A stretch of DNA of 64,000 nt from Syntrophobacterales bacterium (GCA_019429105.1 JAHYJE010000001.1:91952-155951), one strand, 5' to 3'. Counted from the stretch's first letter, positions 45,701-54,300 are shown. Numbers and translations: made by a program. Notes: generated by a model from the sequence alone, not told the origin.

Positions 45701-45805
45701 CTCCCGTTTGACATTCAGAATTCGGTAGATGCCGAAGTCCAGATCAGCGGCGTTAAATTGAAAAAGTTCTTCAAGGAGTCCCTGAAATTTCTTAAGGTTG
45801 TCCAT
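42791..45805 (-). CDS. mod: Type III-like adenine-specific DNA methyltransferase Mod
   Basis: 1004 residues from ATG 45805, which has AGAGGTG before it (in-frame ATG 45829 is possible). The catalytic motif DPPYNTG lies near residue 485 and the AdoMet motif DFFGGSGTTAHAVMNLN near 770, so the order is IV before I, a beta-class N6-adenine enzyme. About 450 N-terminal and 220 C-terminal residues surround it, making it larger than the typical 600-700-residue Mod; the N-terminus LFQFNAADLDFGIYRILNVKREQI is conserved in such long forms. Inserted segments between the motifs probably hold target recognition. It protects host DNA and guides Res. Confidence 0.88.
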   Translation of the reverse strand: MDNLKKFQGLLEELFQFNAADLDFGIYRILNVKREQIRNFIHEDLGRIADEAFAKYRDERLDNIGQLFEEARLKIVQNLSAGAFLPTGDLKEEFRDTPVGRDYLAIRARKDEAAAIEEIKLQVFNDLYNFFSRYYDEGDFAPQYRYSVRGHKYAIPYNGEEVKLYWANSDQYYVKAGILFRDYAFFTDPAKSCKIIFRTVAARDELGSNKATKTRFFVLDDEKPSELSDEKTLVIRFQHRELTAEEVRKFEAGGGSNAAKQEKINQYIHATVLKEIRDPGLKTSLGREYKNDKPLLLYQLSRFSAKNSRDFFIHKNLKTFLSGQLDYFIKADVISIETLEKERFLDKHITRAKAVREIGERIIAFLAQIEDFQKKLWEKQKFVLSTEYVITTDRVPDDFHQEILKNKKQTEEWKALGFGAAPSKAELKERKLPIDTRHFACDFKERLLERLTENSDLDELLDGLLIRSENWQALNVLVEKYREKIGSVCIDPPYNTGQDEFIYRDSYQHSSWMAMMYERLCLAKWMMSANGAMFIHIDEREHYRLTHLIIEVMGEENYLAPFVWLARTGKAVTERRIQVAHESIESACKSAADFKVKLIEKRVENCRYSDEKGPYRREQLRQWGGQHDRREERPTLYFAIPTPFGTEVYPKRPDGSDGCWRANRENVGRMLAAGDLDFLNDPAPGEITVYRKIREGAVTVSAPSNILDKCGSSATATSELKSLFGEKTFYTAKPCAVVEHCISLRESSDKDIALDFFGGSGTTAHAVMNLNNEDGGKRKFILIEMANYFDTVIIPRIKKVAYSFNWKDGKPQDSGGSGVFFKYQVLEQYEDTLDNLELKENGNALNLFGSDYLLKYFLDFETQDDAAWVNFEQFKQPFSYRLKVNYEEVGEPQEAVVDLPETFHYLLGLKAKKIKVREDKGRRYLFTLGEKEGRNVAVVWREYDDAWAERDFKRDKEFIIQEIEAWAPQVVYVNGQSALTPQIGSHTTDILAIEPEFRKRMVNA

Positions 45806-45847
45806 TTTCACCTCTTTTAGTGGATTCATCCTGCAAACCTGATGGCT

Positions 45848-45876
45848 GTTTTATGTCAATCTCAAGTTGAATGCAA
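45848..45876 (-). promoter_or_regulatory. Promoter of the mod-res operon
   Basis: On the minus strand TTGCAT (45876-45871) and TAAAAC (45853-45848) are separated by 17 bases. They lie 43 bases before ATG 45805. This is a moderate match to the sigma-70 pattern. Confidence 0.4.
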
Positions 45877-45966
45877 ACACTTACTCAACGGTTGTTTTAT
45901 TTTTTTATTGGGATCTGATATCTGCCGCCCGCAAGCTCCCAACCCCCTACTGAAGGCGCTTTTGGA

Positions 45967-46008
45967 CAAAAAAACCGCCCGGGCGCTTGGGAAAAATGGC
46001 CGGGCGGC
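45967..46008 (-). terminator. Rho-independent terminator downstream of the Mrp gene
   Basis: Reading the minus strand, CCGCCCGG (46007-46000) pairs with CCGGGCGG (45982-45975) and is followed by seven T (45974-45968). It is about 100 bases past the Mrp stop codon and would end that transcript before the mod-res promoter. The rest of the gap 45830-46109 holds no gene I can support. Confidence 0.75.
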
Positions 46009-46109
46009 AGTACAGACGGACTAAATGCTAATTGACGATCAGTGATGATCGGAGGGCACCTCCCCTCCGCAACGGGATATCTATCTTACGAAAACTGTTT
46101 TCCAGCGCC

Positions 46110-46991
46110 TTACAGGACCGATGAAACAGCGGCGGGAACATTTCCCAACGCTCCGCTGCCGTTCATTGCCATAATCGGCTTCACTACGCCGCGGAAGGCC
46201 TGCGCCGCTTCAGTTTCGCTAAAATGGGAAACAAACGGTTCCCCGTTGTCCGAGGTCTCGACGATGCGCGGGTCAAGCGGGATCGTTCCCAAAAACGGCA
46301 CACCCATTTCGTGAGCCATCTTTTCTCCGCCCCCGGTTTTGAAGACGTTGATAAGCTTGTTGCAGTGCGGACAGATGAGGCCGCTCATATTCTCGACGAC
46401 TCCGGTCACCGGAACCTTTACCTGCCTGCAGAAATTTATGCATTTTCGGACGTCATTGAGGGACAGATTCTGCGGGGTCGTAACAATGACGGCGCCGTCA
46501 ATGCCGGGAATAATCTGCGCGACGGACAGGGGTTCATCCCCTGTTCCCGGGGGGAAATCCACTATCAGGTAATCCAGTTTCCCCCATTCCACGTCAGTAA
46601 GAAGCTGTTTGATGACGCCCATCTTCATCGGCCCCCGCCAGATTACCGCATCATCCCTGTTCGGGACGAGCAAGCCTATAGACATTACCGACAGGTTCTC
46701 GCCGTACGGAACCGGCAGCATCTTTTCCCCCTTCACCTCCGGAACGACGCCCTCAAGCTTCAGCAGGGTCGGGATGCTCGGCCCGTGAAAATCGGTATCC
46801 AGCAGGCCCACCTTCTGCCCCTCCATTGCCAGCGCCACCGCGATATTGGCGGCGACCGTGCTCTTGCCGACCCCGCCCTTCCCGGAAAGCACCATGATCT
46901 TGTGCTTTATCTTATTCAAGCTGGTATTGAGCTCCATTGATTCTGTAAGCGACTTGAGGCTGTCTGCTCCCTGGCTGTTTTCTTCACTCAT
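46110..46991 (-). CDS. Mrp/NBP35-family iron-sulfur cluster carrier ATPase
   Basis: 293 residues. The deviant Walker A GKGGVGKST near residue 39, FHGPSIP (switch I), LIVDFPPGTGDEP (switch II) and a CPHC motif (ENMSGLICPHCNK) identify the Mrp/ApbC group. The CxxC pair holds a bridging [4Fe-4S] cluster in the dimer, which is handed to apo-proteins in the cytosol. A FeS carrier fits a genome with many FeS enzymes. AAAGGA precedes the ATG; its own promoter is visible upstream. Confidence 0.9.
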   Translation of the reverse strand: MSEENSQGADSLKSLTESMELNTSLNKIKHKIMVLSGKGGVGKSTVAANIAVALAMEGQKVGLLDTDFHGPSIPTLLKLEGVVPEVKGEKMLPVPYGENLSVMSIGLLVPNRDDAVIWRGPMKMGVIKQLLTDVEWGKLDYLIVDFPPGTGDEPLSVAQIIPGIDGAVIVTTPQNLSLNDVRKCINFCRQVKVPVTGVVENMSGLICPHCNKLINVFKTGGGEKMAHEMGVPFLGTIPLDPRIVETSDNGEPFVSHFSETEAAQAFRGVVKPIMAMNGSGALGNVPAAVSSVL

Positions 46992-47046
46992 TTATTCTGT
47001 CCTTTCATAATTTTTTGGTTTCCGCCCTTCTTTATTCCTGTGAGGC

Positions 47047-47075
47047 AATATAGATATCGTGACACGGAAAAGCAA
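47047..47075 (-). promoter_or_regulatory. Promoter of the Mrp gene
   Basis: On the minus strand TTGCTT (47075-47070) and TATATT (47052-47047) are 17 bases apart, about 55 bases before the ATG at 46991. Confidence 0.5.
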
Positions 47076-47155
47076 GCATGAAAAATAAAAAAACGGCTTT
47101 TGTGCGTTTCCCGCCCTCACATCCAGACCTCTTCTCAGATAGCGCTTTGCCTAAG

Positions 47156-47332
47156 GGCCTGTCCACAAATAATCTGGGCAAGATTGCGCTCAGATTTGGG
47201 TTGGATTTGGTTGCGGCGATTGAACAAAACCGCAAACGTAGCAGCGCTACGTTGAGGATTTTGTGATTGAGCCACAGCCAAAGATGGCCCAAAGATGAGA
47301 TGCAAGATGTTCAGGTTATTGGTGGACAGGCC
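47156..47332. mobile_element. MITE of about 177 bp with CTAAG target duplication
   Basis: The ends GGCCTGTCCAC (47156-47166) and GTGGACAGGCC (47322-47332) are perfect inverted repeats, and the similarity goes on for some 10 bases with two mismatches. CTAAG stands directly outside on both sides (47151-47155 and 47333-47337), a target duplication. The interior has no transposase frame but holds a further palindrome, AACGTAGC-AGC-GCTACGTT at 47235-47253. This is a non-autonomous element that needs a transposase elsewhere; the CTAR-type target suggests the IS5 group, which is inference. With the promoter above and the fragment at 47311-47463 it accounts for most of the 46992-47474 gap. Confidence 0.75.
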
Positions 47333-47463
47333 CTAAGCTTGAAGACAAACCGCAACCATTCGGGGAAGCGCGGCTCTTTGATCTCCGGATAGATCCCCGC
47401 GTATGGTTTTATGTCTATTATCGGGCTGCCGTCAACCGCTTCGAGCCCCTTCACCCTCAAAAT
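47311..47463 (-). pseudogene. C-terminal fragment of a TsaA/TrmO-like tRNA methyltransferase
   Basis: A minus-strand frame directly after the MFS stop reads LRVKGLEAVDGSPIIDIKPY, then PEIKEPRFPEWLR. The first part is the C-terminal signature of the TsaA/TrmO (UPF0066) family, which N6-methylates A37 derivatives of tRNA. The N-terminal two thirds, with the AdoMet site, are missing; the 3' end of the MFS gene stands in their place. The last codons run into the terminal repeat of the MITE, which now supplies the stop codon (47311). It may still be translated from a TTG or ATT after AAGGAGG, but cannot be active. Confidence 0.65.
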
Positions 47464-47474
47464 GTTGCCGGCGC

Positions 47475-48647
47475 TTATTCCTCCTTAATATCCAGGCGGG
47501 CAATAAGCAAAAGGCTCGCCAGCACGGCGCAGCCGACAATGATAAAGGCCAGTCCGAACCTGCCCGCATCGCCGAATATTCCCAGGAAAACAGGGATCAG
47601 CCCGGCGCCGACCAGGTTGGCAATAAATACGGTAATCGCGACGGCCAGACTGCGGGCGTTTACGGGGACTATCCGCGAGAGGGCGGCAAATCCCGCCGGG
47701 AAGAAGCCCCCTGCAAGCGCCGGCTGCAGGAAAACCATTGGGGCAACCCATCTTCCCGGAATGATGCCCAGGAGGATCACTGCCAGTCCGTTAAAAAAAA
47801 TTACGAAGGCCATCGTCGGCTTGGCGCCAAACCGATCGACTATCCAGCCGGTAAAAAGGGCCGCCGGGATGGCAGACATCCGGGACAGCCCCGCCAAAGC
47901 GTTCGCTGCCTCCCTGTCCATGCCCCTTTCCGCCGTCAAATAAAGCGGCAGCATATTGTAGATGCCGACGCTGATGGTAAGCGCCGCACAAAAAAGGGGA
48001 ACCATCCTCCAGAAATCCCTGTTGCCAACTACCAGGCGGATGTTGCCAAACGTCGGGGCGTCTCCTTTGAAGTTGCCGCCCGGAGAAAAACGGGGGAAAA
48101 TCAAACCCATGACCATTACGGCAATCCCGATAAAGACAAGGATAACCCTCCAGGGCAGTATCAAAAGCAGGCCTTCGGCCAGAAGCGGAACGGCAATGAA
48201 GGCAAGGATCGGGGCAAATTCGTGGACGGCAAGCGCCTTGCCCCAGTGCCTTGACTCAAATGACGAGGTGACTGTTGTGATTCCGGAGGGGAGGTAAAAA
48301 CCGGTAAATATCCCGACAAGAAACAATCCCCCGCGGATCATCCACAACTCGCGACTGGCGGCGATCAACAGCAACGCGCAACCGGTGATAATTGCGGACA
48401 GAGAAATGGTGCGTCGATGCGTCAACCGCGAAGAGACCAGCCCGGAAACCATAAGCCCAATCGAATAACCAATGGCAAGCATCAGAAAGAAAAATCCGGC
48501 GCCGGAGTGACCAAAACCCAGTTCCTTCTCAATCACCGGCATCAGTGGCGCAGAGATAAGGCGGGAGACAAAATTGGCAAAAAACATCCCCGCCAAAAAA
48601 AATAAGGGAAAAATCTTCGCTTTAACTGAAGTGGGAGCAGTTGTCAT
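47475..48647 (-). CDS. Major facilitator superfamily transporter
   Basis: 390 residues, twelve membrane helices. MPVIEKELGFGHSGAGFFFLMLAIGYSIGLMVSGLVSSRLTHRRT contains the MFS loop 2-3 motif, and GWIVDRFGAKPT the matching loop 8-9 motif. Its ATG overlaps the etfA stop codon (ATGA), so translation is coupled to the ETF genes. Substrate unknown; a carboxylate used or produced by the ETF-linked pathway is a guess. No Arg/Lys-rich extension or fused domain. Confidence 0.88.
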   Translation of the reverse strand: MTTAPTSVKAKIFPLFFLAGMFFANFVSRLISAPLMPVIEKELGFGHSGAGFFFLMLAIGYSIGLMVSGLVSSRLTHRRTISLSAIITGCALLLIAASRELWMIRGGLFLVGIFTGFYLPSGITTVTSSFESRHWGKALAVHEFAPILAFIAVPLLAEGLLLILPWRVILVFIGIAVMVMGLIFPRFSPGGNFKGDAPTFGNIRLVVGNRDFWRMVPLFCAALTISVGIYNMLPLYLTAERGMDREAANALAGLSRMSAIPAALFTGWIVDRFGAKPTMAFVIFFNGLAVILLGIIPGRWVAPMVFLQPALAGGFFPAGFAALSRIVPVNARSLAVAITVFIANLVGAGLIPVFLGIFGDAGRFGLAFIIVGCAVLASLLLIARLDIKEE

Positions 48648-49681
48648 GAGATGTCCTTATTGCGCTTTTGCCTTTTGCAGGCATTGATCAAGAGCGGAAG
48701 GAAGAGCAGCAGATCCTCAACGATGCAGACATCCGCCGCCTGGAAGATGGCGGCGCGGGGATCGCTGTTGACGGCGACTATAAACTGCGAGCCGCGCATC
48801 CCCGCCAGGTGCTGAAGGGCGCCGGAAATTCCGCAGGCGATATAGAGGCGGGGCGTTACGGTCCTTCCGGTCTGCCCAATCTGCAGGCGGGTGGGAAGCC
48901 AGCCCGCATCGCACACCGTTCGGGAGCCGCCGACAGCGGAACGGGAAAAAAGCGACGCCAGATCGCGAACAAGGGACAGATTCTCCTCTTTTCCAATGCC
49001 CCGCCCGGCGGCAACAACCACCTCCGCCGCGGCAAGGTCGGCATCCTGCTCCGGCGCCGCCAAAAGGCCAAGGGGACGGCTCGCAAGCGCCATCTCCAAA
49101 ACGGGACTGATCTTTGCCTGCACGGCCAGCAACCGCCCCTCGCTTAACACATCCTCCGGCTTCTGTGTTGCCAGGCCAGCGTCCCGGCAACGGTACGCCC
49201 CGGGAAGAAGTGTGAGCACTGTAGTTTCCGCCCGCGAAATTACCTCTGCCGTTATTTTACCGTTGAGCAGCGACCGGCGGAAGATTACATCCTCCCCCTC
49301 AACCCGGGCGCTTTCGCCCGCCGTGATGCAGCCGGCGCCCAGACGGACGGCAAGCCCCGGAGCAAAGTCAGCGCCATTTGCATTGTGGGCAATGCAGACA
49401 AAACGGGGTTTCATCTCAGCGAGAAGCGGGGCCAGAACGCCCTTCCACGCCTCGGCGCTGTAAGCGGCGAGGGAAGCTCCGGAAAAGCCGACAACGGCAA
49501 CAGCGGGAATTGCGGAAAGCAGGGCGACGGCTTTTGTTATCCCCTCTCCGAGGACAAAGACGCGAACCGGGACGGTCTGATCGCTACGGAGGGCTTTTGC
49601 AAAAGCGATCAGCTCGATCGTGACCGGAGCGGGGAGACCGGCGGCAAGTTCGGCAACAACAACTATTTCCTGAGTCTTCAT
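48644..49681 (-). CDS. etfA: Electron transfer flavoprotein alpha subunit
   Basis: 345 residues. The C-terminal FAD domain carries the family signature DAGWLPTRLQIGQTGRTVTPRLYIACGISGALQHLAGM and IVAVNSDPRAAIFQAADVCIVEDL. Together with EtfB it takes electrons from acyl-CoA dehydrogenases to a quinone oxidoreductase or bifurcating partner. The N-terminal domain is short, with no ferredoxin insert. etfB lies just upstream (45-base gap) and the MFS gene overlaps the 3' end. No ETF:quinone oxidoreductase or acyl-CoA dehydrogenase gene is present in the window. Confidence 0.93.
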   Translation of the reverse strand: MKTQEIVVVAELAAGLPAPVTIELIAFAKALRSDQTVPVRVFVLGEGITKAVALLSAIPAVAVVGFSGASLAAYSAEAWKGVLAPLLAEMKPRFVCIAHNANGADFAPGLAVRLGAGCITAGESARVEGEDVIFRRSLLNGKITAEVISRAETTVLTLLPGAYRCRDAGLATQKPEDVLSEGRLLAVQAKISPVLEMALASRPLGLLAAPEQDADLAAAEVVVAAGRGIGKEENLSLVRDLASLFSRSAVGGSRTVCDAGWLPTRLQIGQTGRTVTPRLYIACGISGALQHLAGMRGSQFIVAVNSDPRAAIFQAADVCIVEDLLLFLPLLINACKRQKRNKDIS

Positions 49682-49726
49682 TTTACAACCTGATAAAAAT
49701 TTAAACGCCGATTAAACTGTTAAACC

Positions 49727-50500
49727 CTACAGAAACGCCCGTTCGCGGAATATTTCGGCCAGACGCTCCGCCTTCCCTGCTGCCGTTCCTTCCAAAAAGA
49801 ATGACTTGCCCGACGGCGCGGGCCAAGACAGGTGCAAAAGCTCTTCGCGCCGGGACGCTTTCGGCAGGGTGTCAGCCGGGATGACAAGCAAGGGCTGGGT
49901 GCGCGACCGCAAAACGTGGGAGAGGGCGGGATAACGCGGACGGTTGATCCCCGACTGAACAGTGAGCAAGGCCGGAAGGGGCAGCTCCAGCCCTTCCCGA
50001 AGCCCGCCTTCCAGTTCCCGCTCAACCCTCAAACGATCATTTTCCGAAGACAGCCGCTCTTCCACGACGGCTGTCGCACAGGGGATGCCCAGCAGTTCCG
50101 CAAGCATAGCTCCTGTCTGCCCGTACATCGCATCCTCCGACATCACCCCGGCCAAAATAAGGTCATAACATCGCTCACGGACAAAAGCTGCAATCAAAAA
50201 GGCCGTCTCACTGGGGAAGAGTTCCTGCTTTTCTTCGTAAAGAATATGAATCGCCGCGTCAGCCCCCATTGCCAGGGCTCGGCGCAAAACTGCGGCAACG
50301 CGGGGGGGGCCAACCGAAACCGCTTCCACAGAGCTTTCCGGCAACGCCTCGCGTATCCTCAGCGCCTCCTCTACCGCAAACTCGTCGAAACGGTTCATCC
50401 GCCAGTCATTTTCCCCCACTATAAGACAAGAACCATCTTCGGAAATTCCGATATCCGCCTCGCCAGCGGGAGTTTGTTTCACCAGAACCAGTATTTTCAT
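49727..50500 (-). CDS. etfB: Electron transfer flavoprotein beta subunit
   Basis: 257 residues from ATG 50500 (an in-frame ATA/ATG leader at 50506 is less likely; GGGGG precedes). MKILVLVKQTP, the RMNRFDEFAVEEALRI strand and the AMP/FAD-binding segment ALAMGADAAIHI are typical, as is DLILAGVMSEDAMYGQTGAMLAELLGIP. In standard ETFs this subunit binds AMP, in bifurcating ones a second FAD; the sequence alone does not settle which. The partner is etfA, next in the operon. Confidence 0.92.
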   Translation of the reverse strand: MKILVLVKQTPAGEADIGISEDGSCLIVGENDWRMNRFDEFAVEEALRIREALPESSVEAVSVGPPRVAAVLRRALAMGADAAIHILYEEKQELFPSETAFLIAAFVRERCYDLILAGVMSEDAMYGQTGAMLAELLGIPCATAVVEERLSSENDRLRVERELEGGLREGLELPLPALLTVQSGINRPRYPALSHVLRSRTQPLLVIPADTLPKASRREELLHLSWPAPSGKSFFLEGTAAGKAERLAEIFRERAFL

Positions 50501-50573
50501 GATCAATACCCCCGGAAAACAAAGGTCTCACGACAAAAAAATGCGCCCGGAAATGCGTGCATAATCAGAAAAA

Positions 50574-50603
50574 CGCTACGGCCGCGCCGGAGCGCGGCCC
50601 TCC
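50574..50603 (-). terminator. Hairpin terminator between the zinc-ribbon gene and etfB
   Basis: A perfect 8-bp GC-rich stem (GGCCGCGC 50580-50587 and GCGCGGCC 50592-50599, loop CGGA) is followed on the minus strand by GTAGCG and five T. It lies about 100 bases after the zinc-ribbon gene and before etfB, so it would separate the two units or act as an attenuator. Confidence 0.55.
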
Positions 50604-50701
50604 CTTTCATGAACATTGAACTGCGCATCACCTGAAAATACGATCTCAACTTATTGAAACCATTACACCCAGTTTTCCTCCCCGGCAAGGGTGGCGCAAC
50701 G

Positions 50702-51151
50702 TCATTCCCGTGCCGTTACGGGCCGGTTCATCGCCAGGAGTTTCCTGCCCTCACGAAAGAGCACCTCCATTTTATCCATCGTCGTTGACTCGACAAAGCC
50801 GCGGCCAAAGTGGGGGTGCGCGATGACGTCCCCCTGCTCGTAGAGCTCAGTCATGCCATAATCCCAGACGGCCACATCCTGACCAAGTGCGGCATTTTTT
50901 AACTCCCACAGCCTGTTTGCCTCCGGGCGAACCGGTTTCTGAACAGGCGCAAGCCATCCCCGTATCCTCCTTATCTCGGAAATCTCCTTCTTTTTTACCG
51001 GCGCCGGCCCATGATGACGATGTTCGGAGCCACAAGTCCGGCACTTAACCCCGGAAACCACCTCGTTCACCTCGAAAAGAACGACATGAGCCAACGTCAA
51101 ACGACAGCGCGTACAATAGGAATCAATAAATTTTCCAACCAGAGTAGCCAA
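50702..51151 (-). CDS. Zinc-ribbon and tudor-like domain protein of unknown function
   Basis: 149 residues. I chose TTG 51151 because GGGGGAGG lies just before it and because the residues upstream in the same frame look non-coding. Residues 10-45 hold two CxxC pairs (SYCTRCRLTLAH and VKCRTCGSEH) that would bind one zinc. The C-terminal 45 residues, YEQGDVIAHPHFGRGFVES...KMEVLFREGRKLL, resemble the small tudor/SH3-like barrel at the end of UvrD-type helicases, which contacts RNA polymerase. A nucleic-acid or polymerase-binding role is therefore possible, but this is inference; I do not know a named family. Confidence 0.65.
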   Translation of the reverse strand: MATLVGKFIDSYCTRCRLTLAHVVLFEVNEVVSGVKCRTCGSEHRHHGPAPVKKKEISEIRRIRGWLAPVQKPVRPEANRLWELKNAALGQDVAVWDYGMTELYEQGDVIAHPHFGRGFVESTTMDKMEVLFREGRKLLAMNRPVTARE

Positions 51152-51359
51152 AATAACCTCCCCCTTTTTCTTATCCGCGCCGCCTTTACCACGATGGGAA
51201 CCATTTGCAAACCTGATTTTCGCGACGGCCAAAATGCAGAACACCCACTGAATCACCTCGTTCACCAAGGGATTCAGGGGGCGTTCGTATTTTGTTATCA
51301 ATATCTTGCGGAAAACTATTGCGTAGCTGCGTTTCCGTCCGCCGGGACTTGCAACCTCG

Positions 51360-54300
51360 CTATTTGACTACCCCCGCCGCCGTGCCGGAGAAGGTTCCAG
51401 TGGTCGTTGTCGTAGCGCTGATGCTGCCGGCCGCGCCTCCCTGGAAGTTGAGACCTGTGGTTGCCGCATTGGGATAGGTAAAGGTTACTGTGTTGGCCGG
51501 CACGGAACCGCTCGTCACCGTGGCGCCCCACTTCGTTGCATCCCAGCTCTGAATATTGAAAGTGGCGGTGATCCCATTGGCCACCCCCGTCCCGACCTGG
51601 TACCCGGCAAGAGACACGCTGGTGCTTCCCGGCTCCGGGGTTGTTGTATAGGCGCCGTTCACATTTCCCGACGCCCAGAGCTGGGGCCGGCCTCCCGTGG
51701 AGGCGGCAAGGAACGTGGCGTTGACAATTCCCCTGCTGGCATCGCTTACGCCCATATCTATTACACTTCCCTGCCCCCGCAGATCCGTCGTCCCCACGGT
51801 GAAAGCGGGGATTTTCGTTGCATCATAAAATGCCTGTTTCTGCGCGTCATTCATGCTGCTGACCTTAGTGAGGAAGGCCTTCGTTTCCATCCCCGTCAGC
51901 AGGGCGGCCGCCCGCCAGGTCGCGGTCACGGGGTCGAAAGAGCCCTTCACGACACCGCCGGCGATGCTGGTGAACCCGCCATTCCCCTCGTCCGGAACGA
52001 TCCGGGCCGCGGCAGTGGTCGCGGTGAATAGTTTATTCGCCTCATCCACCCCGGTAATCTCCGTAACGTCATATCTGAAGCCATCAGCCTGATTGAACCT
52101 GGCCCCCGCCTCGGGCGGAACAACGCTCTTGTAGCCGCCGCCGGTCAGCTCGGCCACCACCGTCAGGTCAGACAAATCCGCAATCCTCATCTCTCTGGCA
52201 TGCCTCTCCCATAACTTCCAATACCCATTTGTCATCTTCTCGGTAATCTCTGCCGATAAGTTGGAGTTGTCAAACATCCCGATGGCGTTGTCGCTCAACA
52301 CCGGATCCGCGGTGAAACTAAGCCCGCTGAAAAGGGAATAGGCCTGCAGTTTTGTTTTCGGGGCAAGCTCCCACATGCCATTGACGTCGGCTACCCCCAT
52401 GTAGTCAAGGTTGGGGTGGGGATAGAGGTTTGCCATTGCGCCGCTCCCGACAGAGAGAACCCCCAGTTCATATTTCCCGTCGTCGGGATTCTTTTTCCAG
52501 TACAACCCGCCCATGTTGCCGGCGAGCGACGTCGGCACACCATCGGCATCGAAAAGATTGACGCCGCTGAAGAAGAGGACATTGCCATTGGTTGCGACTG
52601 TTTCATCTATCATATTTTTCCCATTAAACCTGGCAAGGAAAAGGGGAAACTTCTCTGAATTGCCGTAGATTCCGATCCCGGCCAAGGTTACTGCCGGATA
52701 ATTTCCGAGGGCGGCGTCGAAGGACCCGAACAGCGTATCCGTCCCGCCGATCAGACCCTGTAAAAATCCCTGGCTCATCAATTGCCCGCCGTAGGTGAGT
52801 GAATCCAAAGGAGGATCTTCGGGATACCCGGGATACCGGTATTGCCAAAAGGCGGAGGACCAACTGTCTTCCTCGCCGCCAAAGGCCAGCGGCGTTCCGC
52901 TCCAGCTCCCGAGAGAAACCGCCTGCCAGGTGTCATCCGCCGTGTTGTAAGTCCCCAGCAGATCGCCGGTTATGCCTGTGCCGAAAAGTGCGCCCGCCGT
53001 CACAGACGCGTTGCCCATCTTGGTCCGGGTGATAAATCTGCCGTTTACCGTCCCCGTCAGTTTGTTCCCCTCCGCCTTGCCGTCCGTAATCTCGGCCAGC
53101 CAGTAACCTTCGTCAGGATCGTGGACGCCATTCTTGCTCTCACTTTCAAGAGTGGCGTTCAAAGGATCTTCCGCTGTCCTTATAGAGGACAATCCCGCGT
53201 CAGGAAACCCTGTGCCCGTAACAACTTCTGTCGGATAATAGTCGATACCTCCGATCTCGGGCACTTCGCCATAGGTGTAATAGATCTTCATGTAAGAGCC
53301 ATCGTGATTGTAGGTAATCTCATAACTTGTGATCGCTGGATCAGGTATCATGTAGGCAACATGCCCTGAACGGTTGTCTGTATAATAATTGTAGGAGTAG
53401 GATCCGCCGTCCGTGTAACCGTAACTGCCATAATAATTATTGGCAGCATTGTAGGCCCCGAAATTCCCCCGGCCGCCCGCCTTTGCCGCCCACGCTGTCC
53501 ACGCGGCCGGCGCTTCCAAGAGACCGCTCATCCCCAAACCGTAGATCCCCCACGGCTCCGCCCTGTTCATCTCATGGTTCACCAGCGACATCGTCTGGAA
53601 ACCGCTCTCATAGCTGTAATTGCTGTCGCTGACGATCTTGCCGCCCGTATCGAAGGCCCCCGCGAGCCCGATATCGTAATAAGAATAATAACCGCTCTCA
53701 GTCAAATGGCTGACCATCTCCCCGGGAGCAATTCCCGGATCGGCTGTCATCTGCGTCGGATAGGCGCTGCCATCCATCGCCAACATGCCGATCTCCGGAT
53801 AGGCAGTGCCGGCAAGCGCCCCCTTTAAATAACCCGCATTGCCCGCCGGGTCTATGTAAAGCGCAACCAGTCGGGCATCCATCGCCCTGTTAATCTCGGT
53901 GCCCGCCAAGTAGCCTGTGTAGGCTCCCCCGTCATAAGTGACGCCGCTGTCATTCATGTAATTGCGGCTGGCTATGTTGCCGTAGCCGTAACCGCCGCCC
54001 CAAATGTGCGGCAGAGCGCTTGCCGAGGAATATGTCCCCATCATCGTGAGCTTCGCCGGTGTTGCCTGCGCGGCAGTCCAAAGCGTATCGGTTCCACCCA
54101 GGAGGGCAGTCAAACTGCCGTCATTATATTGGTATGGATAATTGTTGCTCGATGCTGAAGCATAATTGGCATCCGCCGCCGCAGCAATGAAGGAAATGTC
54201 TGTGCCCTGGGTCAATGTCCCAGTTTCCGTACCCGTCGCAGTATAACCGGAAGCAATGCTATAACTATATAGCGTTTTTGTCCAGGTACCATCCTGATTG

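Noticed and set aside
45842-46024. 60-codon plus-strand frame upstream of mod
   Set aside because: It contains the inverted terminator of the Mrp gene and the mod promoter, and has no ribosome site.
50700-50725. GTCATTCCCG sequence resembling the arms of the 174-bp element
   Set aside because: It overlaps the stop of the zinc-ribbon gene and has no matching second arm; chance similarity.
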